Assembly (NCBI RefSeq): GCF_037892425.1
Contig: NZ_JBBKTT010000002.1
Location: 186,001-250,000 of the forward strand
Source: Lacibacter sp. H375
Lineage (GTDB): Bacteria; Bacteroidota; Bacteroidia; Chitinophagales; Chitinophagaceae
Direction: 5' to 3'
Length of the DNA stretch: 64,000 nt
Part shown: piece by piece, positions 62,480 through 64,000 of the stretch
How positions within the stretch are numbered: position 1 is the first letter of the stretch
How the letters are laid out: each line of letters opens with the position of its first letter
The notes under the pieces: generated by a model
What the model saw: the letters and a program-made list of their open reading frames with translations, nothing else
What the model was told of the DNA's origin: nothing
Databases searched by the model: none
Position numbers and translations under genes: made by a program

Positions 62480-64000
62480 ATGAACAGCTCTAAAAGAATG
62501 TTGACGATCTTGCTTGTTGCAGTTGTTGCACTGCAATGGATGTCCTGTAAACCCAAAGGTGCTTCCACAGCTGCTGCCGGTGGCTCTGCTGAAAAATCTT
62601 ATGTTGCCCCGGGCAAGTACGATGAATTTTACAATTTTGTTTCTGGTGGTTTCAGCGGACAAATGAGTGTGTATGGTTTACCCAGCGGCCGTTTGTTCCG
62701 TGTAATTCCTGTGTTCTCTGTTGATCCTGAGAAAGGATATGGTTACAGCGAAGAATCGAAACCTATGTTAATGACCTCGAATGGTTTTGTTCCATGGGAT
62801 GATCTTCACCATGTTTCATTCTCACAAACAAATGGTGAAATTGATGGACGCTGGACATTTGGTAACGGTAACAACACACCACGTGTTGCAAGGATCGATA
62901 ACAAAACTTTCCGCACAGCCGAGATCATTGAAATACCCAACAGTGCAGGTAATCACTCATCTCCATTTATCACTGAAAATTCAGAATATCTCGTAGCAGG
63001 TACACGTTTCAGTATTCCTATTGGGGATAATACGGATGTGCCTATTGAATCATACAAAGACAATTTTAAAGGTGTTATCAGTTTCATCAGTATTGGCAAA
63101 GAAAAAGGTGAAATGGATATTGCATTTCAGTTATTGTTACCTGGTGTAAACTTTGATCTTAGTCGTGCAGGTAAAGGACCCAGCCATGGTTGGTTCTTCT
63201 TCAGCTGTTACAATAGTGAGCAGGCAAATACGTTGTTAGAAGTAAATGCATCGCAACGTGACAAAGATTTTATTCTTGCAGTAAACTGGAAAAAAGCAGA
63301 GGAATATCTCAAAGCAGGAAAAGGGGTAAAAAAACAAGTTCGTTATGCACATAATACCTGGGATGAGAAAACGCATTCAGCTAAACATGAGATCAAAACA
63401 GAAGTAACTGTGCTTGATCCTGCAGTATTGAAAGATATCTGCTATTTCATTCCATGTCCAAAATCACCGCATGGTTGCGATACTGATCCTACAGGTGAAT
63501 ATATTGTGGGCAGTGGTAAACTTGCTGCTATCATTCCTGTATTCTCATTTACAAAAATTCAGAAAGCAATTGCTGATAAAACATACGATGGAGAATATGG
63601 TGGCATTCCTGTAATTAAATACGAAGCAGCTTTACATGGTGAAGTGCAAAAACCAGGTCTCGGACCATTACATACTGAGTTTGATGCAAACGGTAATGCT
63701 TATACTTCATTCTTTGTGAGCAGTGAAATTGTTAAATGGAATGTGAAAGATCTGAAAGTGCTTGATCGTGTACCTACTTATTACTCTATCGGTCACCTTT
63801 CAGTTCCTGGTGGTGATACAAGAAAACCATGGGGTAAATATGTAGTGGCTTATAACAAGATCACAAAAGACCGTTACCTGCCAACTGGACCTGAGTTAAC
63901 GCAAAGTGCTCAGATCTTCGATATCAGTGGCGATAAAATGCAACTGATCCTCGATTTTCCAACTATTGGTGAACCACACTATGCAGGTTCAATGCCGGCA
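62480..64000 (+). CDS. nosZ: Nitrous oxide reductase, clade II (partial, 3' end outside window)
   Basis: 507 residues from the ATG at 62480 to the window edge. Sec-type signal with a lipoprotein-like cleavage site (VVALQWMSCKPKG) rather than a twin-arginine motif, as in clade II enzymes. The seven-bladed propeller carrying the Cu-Z site is represented by the His-rich motifs DDLHHVSF, NHSSPF, GPLHTEFD, SIGHLSVPGGD and GEPHYAGSMPA. The C-terminal CuA cupredoxin domain lies beyond the window. It reduces N2O to N2 in the periplasm. Downstream nosL/D/F/Y genes are expected outside the window. Confidence 0.95.
   Translation, partial: MNSSKRMLTILLVAVVALQWMSCKPKGASTAAAGGSAEKSYVAPGKYDEFYNFVSGGFSGQMSVYGLPSGRLFRVIPVFSVDPEKGYGYSEESKPMLMTSNGFVPWDDLHHVSFSQTNGEIDGRWTFGNGNNTPRVARIDNKTFRTAEIIEIPNSAGNHSSPFITENSEYLVAGTRFSIPIGDNTDVPIESYKDNFKGVISFISIGKEKGEMDIAFQLLLPGVNFDLSRAGKGPSHGWFFFSCYNSEQANTLLEVNASQRDKDFILAVNWKKAEEYLKAGKGVKKQVRYAHNTWDEKTHSAKHEIKTEVTVLDPAVLKDICYFIPCPKSPHGCDTDPTGEYIVGSGKLAAIIPVFSFTKIQKAIADKTYDGEYGGIPVIKYEAALHGEVQKPGLGPLHTEFDANGNAYTSFFVSSEIVKWNVKDLKVLDRVPTYYSIGHLSVPGGDTRKPWGKYVVAYNKITKDRYLPTGPELTQSAQIFDISGDKMQLILDFPTIGEPHYAGSMPA

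Noticed and set aside
1-64000. tRNA, rRNA, CRISPR, IS elements, prophage or att sites.
   Set aside because: I saw no cloverleaf, rRNA conserved block, regularly spaced repeat array, transposase or integrase anywhere in the window.

Overview
The window looks like a chromosomal segment of a Bacteroidota bacterium, most likely Chitinophagaceae or a close relative. The evidence is a low-GC genome, almost no Shine-Dalgarno sequences, promoters of the Bacteroidota type (TTTG / about 19-20 bp / TAnnTTTG), a type IX secretion C-terminal domain, many Lys/Arg-poor lipobox lipoproteins, a reg_prop/Y_Y_Y sensor kinase and a clade II (Sec-exported) nitrous oxide reductase. No rRNA, tRNA, CRISPR array, insertion sequence or prophage was recognised.

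Layout. 1-14 kb: the 5' part of an FAD/Fe-S oxidase, a secreted M4 metallopeptidase, an operon of two lipoproteins plus an ECF sigma factor and a probable anti-sigma factor, a lone receiver protein, and a penicillin-acylase-type hydrolase with a helical hypothetical protein. 14-25 kb: branched-chain amino acid synthesis, as leuAB followed by ilvE-ilvD-ilvB-ilvN-dinB-like-ilvC-ilvA. leuC and leuD are not in the window. The ilv operon starts with a 33-codon leader peptide rich in Leu, Val and Ile codons, followed by an alternative RNA fold and a strong intrinsic terminator: a classical transcription attenuator. leuA also has a large terminator-like hairpin just before its start. 25-38 kb: nitrogen metabolism, with glutamate synthase (gltBD), an ammonium transporter, a porin, the agmatine-to-putrescine pair (aguA, aguB) and a Na+/glutamate symporter. 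38-42 kb: two hypotheticals and phosphoenolpyruvate carboxylase.

42-60 kb holds the most striking signal. A large sensor kinase (43265-46333) and a NarL/LuxR-type response regulator (47518-48150), with an acyltransferase between them, lie among genes for small exported proteins, lipoproteins, serine hydrolases and an S41 peptidase. Ten copies of a 14-bp inverted repeat, CACAT-N4-ATGYG, sit in the intergenic regions here. In nine of them a TAnnTTTG-like -7 box begins exactly 23 or 24 bp downstream, on the strand of the following gene. Sites precede the kinase, the regulator, a Crp-family gene, two minus-strand genes, four exported-protein transcription units and a probable small RNA. I read this as a local, autoregulated envelope regulon.

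60-64 kb: the start of a nitrous oxide respiration cluster (Crp/Fnr regulator, heme-copper-oxidase-like membrane protein, lipoprotein cytochrome c, nosZ running off the end). Its divergent control region has three FNR-like palindromes.
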